Below, one piece after another: positions 35,785 through 46,603 of a DNA stretch of 64,000 bases (position 1 is its first letter; each line of letters opens with the position of its first letter). This stretch comes from Pictodentalium vernedei (Eukaryota; Mollusca; Scaphopoda; Dentaliida; Dentaliidae). The DNA lies in NCBI GenBank assembly GCA_031216915.1, contig CM062297.1, positions 535,206,971 to 535,270,970 on the forward strand. Direction: 5' to 3'. The position numbers and the translations under genes are program-made. Below the pieces are notes generated by a model. That model saw only the letters and a program-made list of their open reading frames with translations, had not been told where the DNA came from and ran no database searches.

Positions 35785-37560
35785 TCAACAACTGCAGGTT
35801 CTGATCTTGGCCAGAACCTGAGGCAGAATCGGAACCGGCGGGAAGGCGTAGCCGACTAGACCGTTCCAATCGAGTGACAGAGCGTCCACGGCGAAAGCCA
35901 GAGGATCTGGACACGGGGACACGAAAGTGTTCACCTGACGGTTCCAACGGGTCGCAAAAAGATCGATGTGGCGACGACCCCAGAGATCGCAAAGCGACTG
36001 GAACACAGGCCTGTGAAGCATCCACTCGGTGGAAATGACCCCGCCCCATTGGGATAGGGAGTCGGCCAGGATGTTCAGACAACCGGGAATGTGACGAACA
36101 ACCACTCCGGTGTCGACATCCTGAGCTAGCAGTAGAAGATCCCGAGCCAATTCGTACATGGGAACCAAGTGTGTTCCGCCCTGGTTCCGAATGTAAGCGA
36201 CCACTGTCGAATTGTCGGACAACAGAAGGACCTGGCGATTCGAAAGGTGGGGGTCCACTGCCGGAAAGTCAGAAGAAGAGCAAGAAGCTCCACCTGGTTG
36301 ATGTGAAGAGCTGCTTGATCCTGGTCCCATACACCGTGAAGGGAAAGACCTAGAGGATCCAACGTCGCACCCCATCCGAGATCGCTGGCATCTGCCGTCA
36401 GAACACGATCGGACGTGGGCAAGTACAACGGAACTCACTGCACAATCCACTGAACATCCGCCCAGGGAAGAAGGTGCCGATGAAGAGAGTCTGGTAACTG
36501 AAGCACCAGATCCAGAGGATCGACATTCGGCCTCCAATTACTGAGCAGAAAGTGTTGGAGAGGTCTGACATACAGCCGACCGAGAGGAATGAGATCCGTC
36601 ACCGAACCGCAGAGACCGAGCAGCCGGAGAATACTCCGAGCTGTCGCGAACGTGGACTGGGACAGAGTCAGGGCGAAAGCTGAGAGAATCACAGCCCTTG
36701 CCCAGGGAACCGCTACCGTATTCAGATGAGTACGGAAGTCCATCCCCAGATGCCAAAACGATTGAGAAAGGACCAGGTCCGACTTTTCCTCGTTGACTCT
36801 GAACCCTTGCGACGTGAGCAAGCTCAACAATGTACAACATTTGACTCCAGAAGAGCAGCGTTGGAGTGCCTCGCGAGGATATCGTCCAGATATGCCGAAG
36901 TAGTCACCCTGGACTGTGTGCGATGGAAGGCTATCACATGCGACATCAGTCGGTTGAAGGCCCAAGGAGCCAGGTTGAGGCCGAAAGGCATGGCATTGAA
37001 CTGGTAAACTCGCCCCAGAAAAGCGAACCGGAGATACTTTCGCGATGTCCGATGAATCGGAACGTGAAAGTAAGCGTCTCGCAGGTCGATGCTGGAAGCG
37101 AAATCTCCCTGGTGAATGGAGCGGCGAACCGACCTGAAAGTCTCCATGCTGAACTTGGGAGCAATGATAGACTGGTTCAGGATACTCAGATCGATAACCT
37201 TCGGAGTCGGCCGTCCTTCTTCGGCACCAAGGATAGGCGGGAATAACATCCCACTGAATGAATGTTCTTGACGACCTCGATCGCCCCCTTTGACAGGAGA
37301 TTGTCTATCTCCGTGATCAAAAGCTCCCGACGTGAAACGTCTGAAGGAACTTGTGTTGGAAGAGGCACTCTCGACAAAGTGGGGTGCCTCCGGAAGGATA
37401 TTCGCAGCCCGGACCGAACAACGTCCAACACCCAAGGATCGGATGTGACGGTGGCCCAATGGTCTGTGAACCCTGATATCCTTCCTCCAACCTGGGACGA
37501 ATCGAGGCGAGGATCTCCATCTCGTGGCCCGCGAGAGGAGACACCACCTCCTCTATAAGA
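35785..37560 (-). pseudogene. DIRS reverse transcriptase and RNase H, frameshifted
   Basis: RT: GAIEVV...YSRLSLVPKKDG (37842-37186 frame), then VIDLSILNQSII, SIDLRDAYFHVPIH, NAMPFGLNLAPWAFNRL and the catalytic SAYLDDILAR (37459-36824 frame), then LTSQGFRVNEEKSDL (36965-36435 frame). RNase H follows: LTADASDLGWGATLD, INQVELLAL (36428-36126) and LLLSDNSTVVAYIRNQG, LADSLSQ (36537-35785). Catalytic residues survive, but the chain changes frame at about 37.2, 36.87 and 36.25 kb. Confidence 0.85.
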
Positions 37561-38269
37561 TGAATGATCCTGAGTCCTCCCTCTGGTCTGCCGACGCTTA
37601 CCCTTACCACGTGAGGAAGAAGTAGAAGCGGCGGCAGGAGGATGAGCCCTTGGCTTCGCAGAGGAAGCAGAAGGGCGATTGTTGGGCTTCGAACGGGCCC
37701 TGCCCCCAACAGAAGTCTGATCAAGCTGGCGAAGCAGCAGCTGATCTTTGGAATGACGCAGGACGTCATCCCGGACCGTCGCCACGGAGAAGTCGCGGAC
37801 CCAGCAATGAAACGGATTGAAGAGCAGCGCACTGCCCCGCATGAAGGGAACGGCTTGTGTCCAACACAGTGTCCCGGCGAACTAGTTCCAAGTTAGCCGT
37901 GTTACGGACATGCGTATGAGTAAGATGCATGAGCACCTTGGAAATCACACGCAAAGGAGCCTGTACGTCGTCAAACTTATCTGGAGGCAGATAAGCAGCC
38001 AAAGCAGAGACGACGTGATATGAGAGAGAAAGCATGCCCAGCATCTCTCTCGATAAGACCAACAGGGACTCCAGAGTCCCCATAGGAATAACGGCCGACT
38101 TGGGCTTGGGAAGCCCAAGGGAGGTGGATTCCTGATCAAAGGCCGTCAAAGTCTGGCAGACTGACGGATTGGCGGAATCGTAGGAACGATAACGCACTGG
38201 AGGCAAAAGGGTGTCAGCCCTGGCGAAGAACGAAGTCTTCATAGCCTTAGAACTCAGCGTAGAGTCCAA
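37561..38269 (-). pseudogene. DIRS gag-like region
   Basis: Frame 38269-37766 (MDSTLSSKAMKTSFF..., then ESLLVLSREMLGMLSLSYHV and LHAGQCAALQSVSLLG), followed in another frame by a Ser/Arg/Gly-rich basic segment (STSSSRGKGKRRQTRGRTQD) like the nucleic-acid-binding tail of DIRS gags. It precedes the RT on the same strand. The start codon choice is uncertain because homology may extend upstream into the 38.3-kb junction. Confidence 0.55.
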
Positions 38270-38290
38270 AGCTGCAACGCTTCAACCACC

Positions 38291-38579
38291 TGAAGCATGG
38301 ACAAACGATTGAGAGTTCCAGGACAGGATGCACGTAAGGAAATCGACCCTGGGATTCTTTCTCAACGTTCCTCGTCGCGTCCTAGACGGTCCAATCGATC
38401 GTTGACGAACGCATTGGGGTTTCCAGGACAGAAATGTGAAAGATTAAGAATGTCGAAAAAATTAGAATCACTGAAATTTTTCGATTGTGGACGAAAGGTG
38501 AAGATTTCTAGTGGAGGAACAGATGAAAAAAAAATTGCGAGGAGTTTGAGATAAATTGTAACAGAATCATGAGATCCGC
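38291..38579. other. junction between the DIRS element and outer Polinton
   Basis: The inner Polinton's right end (61620-62183) has no counterpart here, so the outer element's terminal inverted repeat is missing or replaced. An 85-codon basic frame (38297-38554, +) is open but unmatched elsewhere in either Polinton; it could equally be an antisense shadow of an extended DIRS gag. Confidence 0.4.
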
Positions 38580-38603
38580 GAGAGGAAATAAAAAAGTGAT
38601 TGA

Positions 38604-38630
38604 TATTAATAATATAGGAGAAAAAAATAT
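38604..38630 (+). promoter_or_regulatory. TATA-plus-purine motif upstream of the zinc protein gene
   Basis: ttaataatataggagaaaaa about 80 bp before the 38700 start, matching atatatataggagaggaaaa in the inner copy (61570-61592, minus). It is conserved between copies while the surrounding A/T sequence drifts. Confidence 0.45.
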
Positions 38631-38699
38631 ATATATAAATAGTTATTTAAAGATAAATAAATATCGAATCTAATAGATAATAAAATATACACGTAAATC

Positions 38700-39092
38700 A
38701 TGAATGATTCTGAGATTGTGAGAGCGTCGTTTCTTCTAATGGCGCTGATGAGAGCCTACACATTCTGCGTGAATGAACAACTAGCTCGCGTCTTGTTCAA
38801 ACGCTGCATCGGGTGTCAGAATCATCTAGACTGCGATCACAAGGATCATTTGTGTCTGACGATGGAAAGGGAAGACGTCATCGTCAAGTATTTCGATCCG
38901 GCGTTCGAACACGTTCGAATCGACGACATGATCAAGTTTTGGAGGAGATTTGTCTTCTGTAGCGGACGAGACAGGCCCACTGGTTTGGAAGAAATGAAAA
39001 TGGCACGCAGAAGTCTGACTTTAGAAGACAAGGGATGCATCTTGAAATTATTGCTGGAGGGGGCATACGACAAGACTAAGTTTTCTTGTTGA
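38700..39092 (+). CDS. Polinton small Cys/His zinc-binding protein (outer copy, intact)
   Basis: 130 codons, intact. A CVNEQL helix is followed by a zinc-like cluster CIGC...HLDCDHKDHLC, then a helical half ending in LTLEDKGCILKLLLEG. This small conserved protein is commonly found next to Polinton integrase genes; its role is unknown. Homologue: 61113-61487 (minus), which has a premature TAA. The start is fixed by matching first residues in both copies and by the conserved upstream TATA-like motif. Confidence 0.75.
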   Translation: MNDSEIVRASFLLMALMRAYTFCVNEQLARVLFKRCIGCQNHLDCDHKDHLCLTMEREDVIVKYFDPAFEHVRIDDMIKFWRRFVFCSGRDRPTGLEEMKMARRSLTLEDKGCILKLLLEGAYDKTKFSC

Positions 39093-39182
39093 TATAAATA
39101 AGGGAGAGAATAGAAAATAGAAAAATAAATACACGCATAAATAATATAGATAAAAATTAGAAAGAAAAAAAAACACAAAAAA

Positions 39183-39615
39183 ATGAAAACCAGAAATAAA
39201 TTGTATCCATCGTTAGATGACGACGAGGATGAGAAGCCGAACGGCATTTTGCCAATGAGCCAACACCAGAAGAAAAAGAAAGAGGAGAGAGGTATTGCAT
39301 CGATCAAATCAGTTTTTGAGTAGGAAATTATATCTGAAGGGTAGGAAACACGAAAAGATTTGCGTCTTGTCTGACTCCAAGATCGACACGATATCCAAAA
39401 TGATCTCGATGGCGTTGAAAGATGGTAGGATATCAGACAGAGAATACTTCACGATATTGAGCGAGAAAACGAAATATGATGCCAAGAAAGAAGCCTTGAG
39501 AATCAAGACTTGTCAGATCATCAAGGAAGAGATGAAGGATTCTCCCGTGGAAAGGGGGAGGAAAGAGTCTAGGGAGGAATTCAGTAAGTTGATAGAACTC
39601 AAGAGCAACGAGTGA
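39183..39615 (+). pseudogene. Polinton membrane-anchored helical protein (outer copy, internal deletion)
   Basis: Begins MKTRNKLYPSLDDDED and keeps the C-terminal helical region (KICVLSDSKIDTISKMISMA... to ELKSNE). About 229 bp present in the inner copy (60657-60885), coding for the membrane segments, are missing between atcaaatcag and tttttgagtagg near 39315. The deletion also shifts frame and creates a stop at 39318-39320. Confidence 0.75.
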
Positions 39616-39717
39616 AATAATATATATAATAAGAACAGAATTTAAAAAAAAAAAATTAAATTTATATATATAAAATTAAAAAAAATAAATACAAAATTAT
39701 TTAAATAACCCTCAAAA

Positions 39718-40235
39718 ATGTATTGCGTAAAGTGTAAGAGAGTTACTGAGATGGGTAATTCTCAAGAAGTACGAACTAAAAACGACAGACAGATGCTTCG
39801 CTGAATTTGCAAGGCATGTGGTTCGATCAAGACTTGATCCGTCCAAAAAAAAAAAATGCTGGCCGAAGGCATCGTGAATAAAATGATCAATAATCTACCT
39901 TTCAAAATGCATCTGCCGGGTCACAGTTTCACGGGACGAAATTGAACAAGAGACTCAATGCTGATCTGACACCTAAATCTTGGAGCAAACCCGTGAAGAG
40001 GGTGGACGCGGCTGTGTACGATCACGATCTGTGCTAATCTAAACATCCCGGCACCAAGACTCGCAACGACATCTGCGATAAAAACATGTTGGCGAAATTG
40101 AGAGACATATCGAATCCGACCAGGAGAGAGAGGCTCGAACGTTCGCTGGTTGGCAAAGTGATAAGAGCAAACATTGATTTGGATGGGGTGTTAAAAACAA
40201 AAGTGTCTCGGAAAAGAAGAAGAAGCGATTATTGA
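39718..40235 (+). pseudogene. Polinton zinc-ribbon + PLA2-like protein (outer copy, broken)
   Basis: Starts with a zinc ribbon (MYCVKCKRVTE ... CKACGS) then a phospholipase-A2-like region recognisable from its inner homologue (HLPGHSFTG..., DLTPKSW-type segment). Stops at 39802-39804 and 39835-39837 (the latter CGA in the inner copy) and a frameshift at about 39937 in the glycine-rich loop disable it. Confidence 0.75.
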
Positions 40236-41031
40236 CGAGCGAATTGGCCGAGGAGCTACACAAGCCCATCGTGTGTAGATTTCGAAAAAGAGAAGGGTGT
40301 TCGTGAAGGGTCTGGATGACATTTGGTCTGCCACCTTGGTCAACATGAGATCATTTTCGAGGTGGAACGAGGGTGTCAAATATCTATTGACGGTCATTGA
40401 CGTGTTTCCCAAATATGGTTGGATCAGAGCCTTGAAGAATAAATGGGGACCTTGCGTCGCTGAGGCACTGAAGAGCGTGTTCGACATGTCTTCTCGAAAA
40501 CCGAATAAATTGTGGGTGGACAAGGGGAAGGAATTCTACAACAAGGATGTTCGTCAGTTGGTCGACCTCTATTCGATCGAAAACGAAGAGAAAGCCAGCA
40601 TCATGGAACATTGGAATCGAATGATGAAGGAAAAGATGCACAGGTACTTCACGGCGAATTCAACCAAGAAATACATATACGCTCTGAACAGTCTAGTCGA
40701 AGATTACAACAACATGTGACACAGATCGATCAAGATGAACCTGCAGAAGCTAGTGATCCTCAAAACGAAAAACGGGTCTATTCAAATCTATATCCCAAGA
40801 GATCTAAGATCGGGAAGGAGTCTAGACCGCCGAAATTTCGGCGATCGACTGAGAATCTATGCTTATAAGAAGCACTTCGAAAGGGGTTACACTCCTCGAT
40901 GGACCATGGAAATCTTCGTGATAATCAGAATATTTCACACCGATCCGGTGACTTACGAAATCGAAGCTTTGGATGGCAAAGAGATCATCGGAAAGTTTTA
41001 TGAACAACAACAGCAGAAGACGAAGTTTTAA
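40225..41031 (+). pseudogene. Polinton retrovirus-like integrase (outer copy)
   Basis: DDE core: LLTVIDVFPKYGW (first D), KLWVDKGKEF (second D), ENEEKASIMEHWN (E), then a C-terminal SH3/chromo-like end (RIYAYKKHFERGYTPRW... EALDGKEIIGKFYEQQ). It keeps the upstream LDDIWSATLVNM segment missing from the inner copy. Broken by a shift near 40.3 kb, a TGA at 40717-40719 (CGA in the inner copy) and further shifts near 40.76 and 40.82 kb. Polinton integrases insert the element with a 6-bp target duplication. Confidence 0.9.
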
Positions 41032-41078
41032 TAAAAAAAATATATATTTACTCTCTTTAACATTTTCTTGTTTACACA

Positions 41079-41096
41079 CAGATATATAAAGGAAAA
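41079..41096 (+). promoter_or_regulatory. TATA-plus-purine motif upstream of major capsid gene
   Basis: cagatatataaaggaaaaa about 90 bp before the 41181 start; the inner copy has atatatataggagag at the same relative place (about 58948-58964, minus). Confidence 0.45.
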
Positions 41097-41180
41097 AAAA
41101 AATAATAATAAAAATAATTAAAACAATTTTTAGAAAAAGCAAATAAATTAATAAACAAAACAAAAAAAAACCCTTCAAAA

Positions 41181-42322
41181 ATGGCAAATATACTAGATAT
41201 CGCACAAGGCATAGTGAAAGATGAACGTATTCAGGAAAACGAGGTTCACGAATATGAGCCGATAACTGGAATGAGTGAACAATGCGGGAGAGATAAGATT
41301 CAACATCGAAACCCAAGATCTATTCGTTGATGTTCATCCTAGCGAGAGTTACATAGTGGTGCAGGGACGTCTCACCAAGGAAGATGGAAGTGAATACGCC
41401 GATGATGACATGGTCACTCTAGCCAATAATGGCATATGCATCTATTCGGTAATATAAAATACTTGCTATCCGGACAAGAGATAGAATCCGTGTTTCATCG
41501 CGGTCAGGCCACAACGATGTTTGGACTCTTGACGTATCTGGATGATTTTTCAAAATCCAGGGGACTTAATCAGTTGTGGGTGAAAGACACCATTGGCCCC
41601 GCCAACGCCGTCGCCACCCTGATGTTCAACTACGTTGTCAAGACGTCCAGACCCAAAGGAACGTTTTCATTCAGGATACCTTTGAAACACATCTTTGGAT
41701 TTGCGGACGATTACAACAAGATCATGTACGGATTCAAACACAATCTGACGTTGATTCAAAAGGGAAACGACGACACGATAGTGAGACTCCCCGCGACTGG
41801 TGTGGCTAAGTTAACTCTACACAAGATATCGTGGTTCACTCCGCATGTGTGGAAAAAATGTGTCTCTACAAGATCATAGAATCCAAGAGTAAATTACAAG
41901 TGGGATTTAGAATGAGACAGTGCGACACAGCTAGCATTCCGCTTTCCATGAATCACTTTGATTGGAGATTGACCATAAAATCCTCTTCCGAGAGACCAAA
42001 TTTCATCATGGTCACGTTTCAGACCGACAGGGACGGGTCTCAAGAAAAGAATTTGTTGCTGTTTGATCACTGCAATTTGAAAAACATGCAAGTGTTTCTG
42101 AATGCCACGAGATATCCCACAATTGATTACAATGCGTCATTCGACAAGAACGATTTCTGCAGACTGTACGGCAACACCGCAGATTTTAGAAAGAAGTATC
42201 ATGGTCTGGACGAATTGATGAGCAACCCTAATATATCTGCCGCCGAATACAGGTCGATGTATCCCATGTTCGTATTCGACGTCAGTAAACAGAGCGAAGA
42301 TATTCAGATCAAGAAAAACTGA
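41181..42322 (+). pseudogene. Polinton major capsid protein (outer copy, frameshifted)
   Basis: Starts MANILDIAQGIV as in the inner copy and ends in the same capsid C-terminus (...YKSMYPMFVFDVSK-type). Reading frame is lost near 41272 (2-bp loss versus inner), 41437 (1-bp loss) and around 41850 (short deletion), giving ORFs 41275-41457, 41436-41879 and 41831-42322. Family: double-jelly-roll major capsid protein of Polintons. Confidence 0.8.
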
Positions 42323-42425
42323 GGAAATATGTCGATCGTTCGATGAGAGACGTGTGTGTGAAGAAAAGAAAAAAAAAGAAAGAAAAAAATATATAAATAA
42401 AAATAAAAATAAAAAAATTACAAAA

Positions 42426-42752
42426 ATGAATGATAAAGAAAGAGAGTACTTGAGAAGAAACAGACTTGGTTTGATTAAAAATATTTCGCAAGATTCGCTA
42501 GCAATAATTCTAGACACTTTAGTTGGAACGGAACCTTTGATATTGACCGACAATATGAGATGTGAAATCGAAAGTAAAATCTTGATAGAAGATAAGACCA
42601 GAAAACTTTTAGACACGTTGACGTATAGAGGACCGACTGCTTTTCGAGAATTTATAAAAGCTCTCAAAAATGCCAAAATAGATGTCGACGTGTGTTTCGA
42701 GATAGGTGATCCAATTTCACGAGATGAAACATTACGACAAATAATGTATTAA
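42426..42752 (+). CDS. Polinton CARD-like death-fold protein (outer copy, intact)
   Basis: 108 codons from ATG 42426. The sequence has the helix pattern of a caspase recruitment domain: LRRNRLGLIKNI, ILDTLVGTEPLILTDNM, then the diagnostic KTRKLLDTLTYRGPTAFREF. CARDs join host proteins in apoptosis and inflammasome pathways; a CARD-only viral protein would be expected to act as a decoy, which is inference. Reads convergently toward the fibre gene, with a hairpin between them. Its inner homologue (57214-57525) has TGA in place of CGA five codons before the end. Confidence 0.75.
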   Translation: MNDKEREYLRRNRLGLIKNISQDSLAIILDTLVGTEPLILTDNMRCEIESKILIEDKTRKLLDTLTYRGPTAFREFIKALKNAKIDVDVCFEIGDPISRDETLRQIMY

Positions 42753-42780
42753 AAAACAAAAAAAAACAAAAAAAAAAATA

Positions 42781-42827
42781 AAAAGTAATGAGATCTAGAG
42801 AGATTGAACAAAAATCTCATTACTTTT
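42781..42827. terminator. hairpin between convergent CARD and fibre genes (outer)
   Basis: aaaagtaatgagat (42781-42794) pairs with atctcattactttt (42814-42827). The same core hairpin recurs at 49951-49993 and 57128-57173, always between convergent genes, so it is probably a bidirectional transcript 3'-end signal. Confidence 0.7.
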
Positions 42828-42912
42828 TATTTTTTTTTTGTTTCTTTTTGTTTTTATTTGTTTTTAGTTTTTAATAATTACTCATTATTTTTAATTAATT
42901 ATTTCCACGCGT

Positions 42913-44265
42913 TCACTGTTTGTTCAGAGAATCTAGTTCGATCAGTAGGCTCACCACGGAAGTCGCGGCTTCGGGATTATTGGTTTTCATCCTGAAATTA
43001 ATCCTGTCTCCAGCCTTCTCTTTGAGAGGCATGCCGAATGTGCTGACATTCAAGTGTTGATTCTCGGTCTTTTCGACACTGTATCTCTTATCGCTCTCTA
43101 CTCCATTCACCATCAGATTGAGGACTGCTCTGTTATTCAAATCCGTGGAAGCCAGAGACATTTGAATGATTTTGCCTCCCAACAGCATGGGATATCCCAC
43201 CTGACCGTGTAGTGATCCGCTACCTCCGTTTCTGTAAGACCATTTGGCTTTTCCCTTGTCTAACGTGCCGCTCTCCTCGGCCCACGCGGTGATCAATTGC
43301 CTGGCGTATTTGACTTTTTCCACCACCGAAATCAGGGTGCAGGCATCCGACATGTGCACGAGATCCGGCAGATTCGTGAGTGCGTGTCCGCCCATGTCTA
43401 GTTTACCTTCCATGATGTCGCCTTTTCTCCAGACCGAGTTGTTGTCCATGTACTGCCTACTGACCATGCTGGAATCGACTTCGGGATCGTGATCGAGACC
43501 GAATAAATTCTGACCGTTCATGTTGATGCCGCCCTTCATGGTTCCACCGGATTGTTTGTTCAGGTAGAGATCATCCACTTGCAATTCTATATATTCTTGA
43601 TATCGCATCACAGCAGAATCTACATAGCCCTTGTTGACTGCGGTGGAGTCCTCGTCCGCATCGTTGATCTTTGACAGATTCAATATCTTGTTGAATCCTG
43701 TAATCAGATCCAATTTCATTTCTCGTCTGGCATACTTTATCTGTTTCAGGTCTACATAGTGTTTGGTCGCCGCGTCCTTGGGATTAGTGGGAGTTGCCAC
43801 ATTCGTTATCTTGCGAGAATTGGCGTTCAATTCCGATTGCATCATTTTCTGAAATTATCTACCTCTCAGGTGTTCGCTGAATCTTGCGTGAGAGTTGCCT
43901 GCATATTTCTTGGTCGTGGCATCAGTGGAATCTATGGGATTCGCGACGTTCACCAAACATTTGGATTTCAGATCGAGATCGTCGGTCATGGCTCTATTCA
44001 TGTAATTATCTCTCATGATTCATTCAAAATCTGCGATCCTCCTGTCGACGTATTTTTTAGTCATCGCATCTGCAAGATCTACTGGCTCAGGAAGATTGTA
44101 GAGCTTATTATCGTTCATGTTCAAAGGTTCCTCTCAAGGTTTGTATCTCCGAACGTAACATTCGTCCAAGATGGCGATGTCATAACCATCGCCGACTTCA
44201 AGCATCTTCCTCTTCTTTTTGGGGTGACTTTTGTCGTCACTCCTTCCAAATTTATCGACTGGCAT
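42913..44265 (-). pseudogene. Polinton phage-like fibre protein (outer copy)
   Basis: Starts MPVDKFGRSDD with a basic PKKKRK patch, followed by tail-fibre repeats of the form LDLKSK..VNVANPIDSTDATTKKYA and GGINMNGQNLFGLDHDP, then a C-terminal globular head (GGKIIQMSLASTDLNNRAV ... INFRMKTNNPEA). Disabled by TGA at 44133-44135 and 44020-44022 (both CGA in the inner copy) and a TAA near 43857. The last 310 codons (43845-42913) remain open. Presumed receptor-binding fibre on the capsid. Confidence 0.8.
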
Positions 44266-44415
44266 GTGTTTGGTTTTTGCTTTAAAAATATATTTCAACA
44301 CAGTTTTTAAGAATGAATTATTTTTCACTTATTTTTTTTTTGTTCTGTTCGATTGAGTTTTTTTTTAAATAATTTTTTTACCTTCATATATATACTATAA
44401 AAAAAAAATATCTCT

Positions 44416-44506
44416 CTAACGTAAATCGTTGAGAATGTCTTGAAACCGATCTTCTTCCGACCATCTCTTGAGAACGTAGAGACACAGGTGACCACAAAAC
44501 ACTTGA
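44416..44506 (-). pseudogene. outer protease, C-terminal fragment cut by the inner Polinton
   Basis: Minus strand: QVFCGHLCLYVLKRW... containing the catalytic Cys, ending at TAG 44416-44418. The preceding part of the same gene resumes at 62190 on the other side of the inner element. Confidence 0.85.
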
Positions 44507-44512
44507 CCCGTC
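44507..44512 (+). repeat. 6-bp target-site duplication, left (cccgtc)
   Basis: cccgtc directly before the inner element; cccggc at 62184-62189 directly after it (5 of 6 identical). Polintons make 6-bp duplications. Confidence 0.75.
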
Positions 44513-44923
44513 AGTAGGTAATATAGGCCGTTTCTGGACCACTTTGTACATGTACTGTATGGTACATGGTAGATGGTGCGTTTACCATCGTAGGATTCAG
44601 TGTTAAATCACATGCTTGTTCGCAAAAAATGTCGTTTTTTTATGGTGTCCCAGAATCGGCTGTTATTTTGAGACTCCTAGAACGCACTTTTAATGTTCAA
44701 ATACCCATTGGCGAATGTGTCGAATGTAAAAAAAAGTGAAAATGTACGAAATTGTACATTTTATTTTACATAAAAATCTTTGTTTACATTCCCATCGTGG
44801 ATTAGACCTTCAATCTATCGTTGGTGAACGCAAAAAAAACGCTTTGCTGGTTCTAGACCAGCATAAAAAAACGGTTTGCCGATTCTGGACCAGTGTCCCA
44901 GAATCGGCAAATGGCTTTTGAGG
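44513..44923 (+). repeat. left TIR of inner Polinton
   Basis: Matches 61772-62183 in inverted orientation almost base for base. Contains its own smaller inverted motifs (ccgattctggaccagtgtcc / ccagaatcggcaaa). Confidence 0.95.
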
Positions 44924-45569
44924 TGGGGATTTTCCCATTTCTGATGTAAGTGGGGGAATACCCATAGTGGGATTTTCCAAACTCAACAGAAAAAAACTAA
45001 GTTTTTTGGAAAATCTCTACTGTATAAACTTACTGAGAACGGCATTTGTCACGCTCGAAATGTATTACCGGTTTTTATTCAAATGAGCGTCAATTGTCAG
45101 TTAAATGGTTTAACTGAAAAACTATTCTATGGATGAAAGAGGAAACAGTTCAAAAGATTAATTGATATGATTTAAACGTGTTTTTTTTTTGAAAGCGTTA
45201 CATTACTGATGTGTTTACTTATGATTTTGATTATCAGATGTAATTATTCTCAAACACGTTAAATCAGAAACCGGTTTCTTATGTACTAAAACTTTCAAAC
45301 TTTTCAAAGTTCTCCAGTTTGCCATTGAGTGAATAATCTGTGATGCGATTTTAACGCGTTCAGAGGTATAACACATTTATAGAGGTTTATCATGTAAAAT
45401 GTTTTTCCTCAACTGGTTTTTAGTTATTACATTAAAGACAGAAGATTTTATTTACTTAAAACATAAAAAATAATTATACATTTAATTTTGAAAATAATGA
45501 ATAACTCACATTAGCATACTGAAAGGAAATATTAATAATTTAAAAAACGAAAAAAAAAAGTTTTTACAG
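44924..45569. other. AT-rich leader between TIR and first gene
   Basis: No ORF of note. The sequence just before ATG 45570 is tttttacag, which resembles a splice acceptor, so a short upstream exon cannot be excluded. Confidence 0.4.
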
Positions 45570-46459
45570 ATGGATGCTAAATGCCGAGATCAGCTTTTAA
45601 ATGAATATGAACGTGCCAAAAAGGGCATTCAATCGACTGACAGAAGCAGACGTCTTGGAGAAATCGAACTCAAACGCGAGACCACAAAAATATTTAAACC
45701 TGTGACGGAGGTTCAAGAGCAAAGCAAGAAGGAGATCGTTGACGAATTGAGGCCCTTAAAAGAAAGTTCTTTGAGAATGGGTTTGTTGCCCGGTAGTTTT
45801 ACAAACCAGTATTCGTTTCAATCTACACTGGATTACGTTCCCATGAGAATCGAAACCGACGTGAGTGAGAGCGATGATAGAGCTTCGACTATCAACACTG
45901 ATAGCGTCGCGTTGTCCGAGGATGGTGGTAAGAGAGATCTGTTGTATGGATTTTATAAGGATTCGGACGGTAGAACTTTTGTGGGTGACACAGAAGTGGA
46001 AATAGATGATGATGAATTAACCGTCGGCCCGAATAGGTACGAATTAACTTCCGGACTGTGCAAATTGCTCCTTTACGACAAGCCTAGTGATTACACGGTA
46101 AGGATCACAACAATTACGGCGACATTCTGGTTCAGACCAACGCCATGAAGAGAAATAACGATGACAGAGAGACGAGACCTAAAGCCAGCAGAGGTTACAA
46201 GTGGACGAAAGTGGTGAAACCTATATGGAATTCGCATAAGAAGTTCGTCGAATCGGTGAGTGGTAAAGGGGTGGAAACCACTTTTCTTCCGAGCGATTCT
46301 AACACTCTGTTTCAGAGATTGAGATTGTTGATGGCAAGTGGACGCGCTGGTAACACAGGATTAGATAATGAGATAGTTAGCATATGCGACGAATTGTTAC
46401 GACAGAAGGTTTTGAATAAAAACCATTATAAAAGGCTGATGAACGAATTGAAGGATTGA
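45570..46459 (+). pseudogene. Polinton-associated protein of unknown function, one frameshift
   Basis: Two frames (45570-46148, 46145-46459) form one gene of about 295 codons, broken near 46.10 kb: the first frame degenerates to ITTITATFWFRPTP exactly where the second frame gives GDILVQTNAMKRNNDD. Parts: N-terminal helical region, an acidic linker (DVSESDDRAST), LLYGFYKDSDGRTFVGD...VEIDDDELTV and GLCKLLLYDKPSDY, then a basic SRGYKWTKVVKPIW and a Leu-rich C-terminus with LPSDSNTLFQRLRLLMASG. The family recurs next to ATPase/capsid genes in invertebrate Polintons. Function unknown, possibly virion-associated. Confidence 0.65.
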
Positions 46460-46603
46460 TGTATATAATAAATAGAGAGAAACAAACAAACAAACAAAAA
46501 ATATAAAAAATAAAAACAGTAAATTTTACACTAGAATAATAAAAAGTATTTAAACAACAAACGATTTACCAGTGAAAACAAAATATATATTATAAAATAA
46601 AAT

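Larger units (their letters stand above)
33943..38290 (-). mobile_element. DIRS-type retrotransposon, broken
   Basis: Minus-strand order gag, RT, RNase H, tyrosine recombinase identifies the DIRS order of retroelements, which use a tyrosine recombinase instead of an integrase. Near its 3' end, aattgtttactacaggct occurs twice in direct orientation (about 33979-33996, 34362-34379) and the block gtaaatttcctttcttatta... (33950-33990) is inverted at 34287-34328, resembling the inverted-terminal/internal-complementary arrangement of DIRS. The 5' boundary against the outer Polinton lies between about 38290 and 38580 and is not resolved. A poly-C run at 35218-35234 lies inside the recombinase frame. 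Confidence 0.75.
38580..44512 (-). mobile_element. outer Polinton, first piece (3' half of its gene map)
   Basis: Collinear, in inverted orientation, with the inner element's 55.5-61.6 kb: zinc protein, membrane protein, PLA2-like, integrase, major capsid, CARD, fibre, and the end of the protease. It stops at 44512 where the inner element begins. The outer piece resumes at 62184. Confidence 0.9.

Noticed and set aside
38297-38554. Basic 85-codon ORF as an extra Polinton gene
   Set aside because: No counterpart in the inner copy and possible overlap with the DIRS gag on the other strand; kept only as part of the junction.
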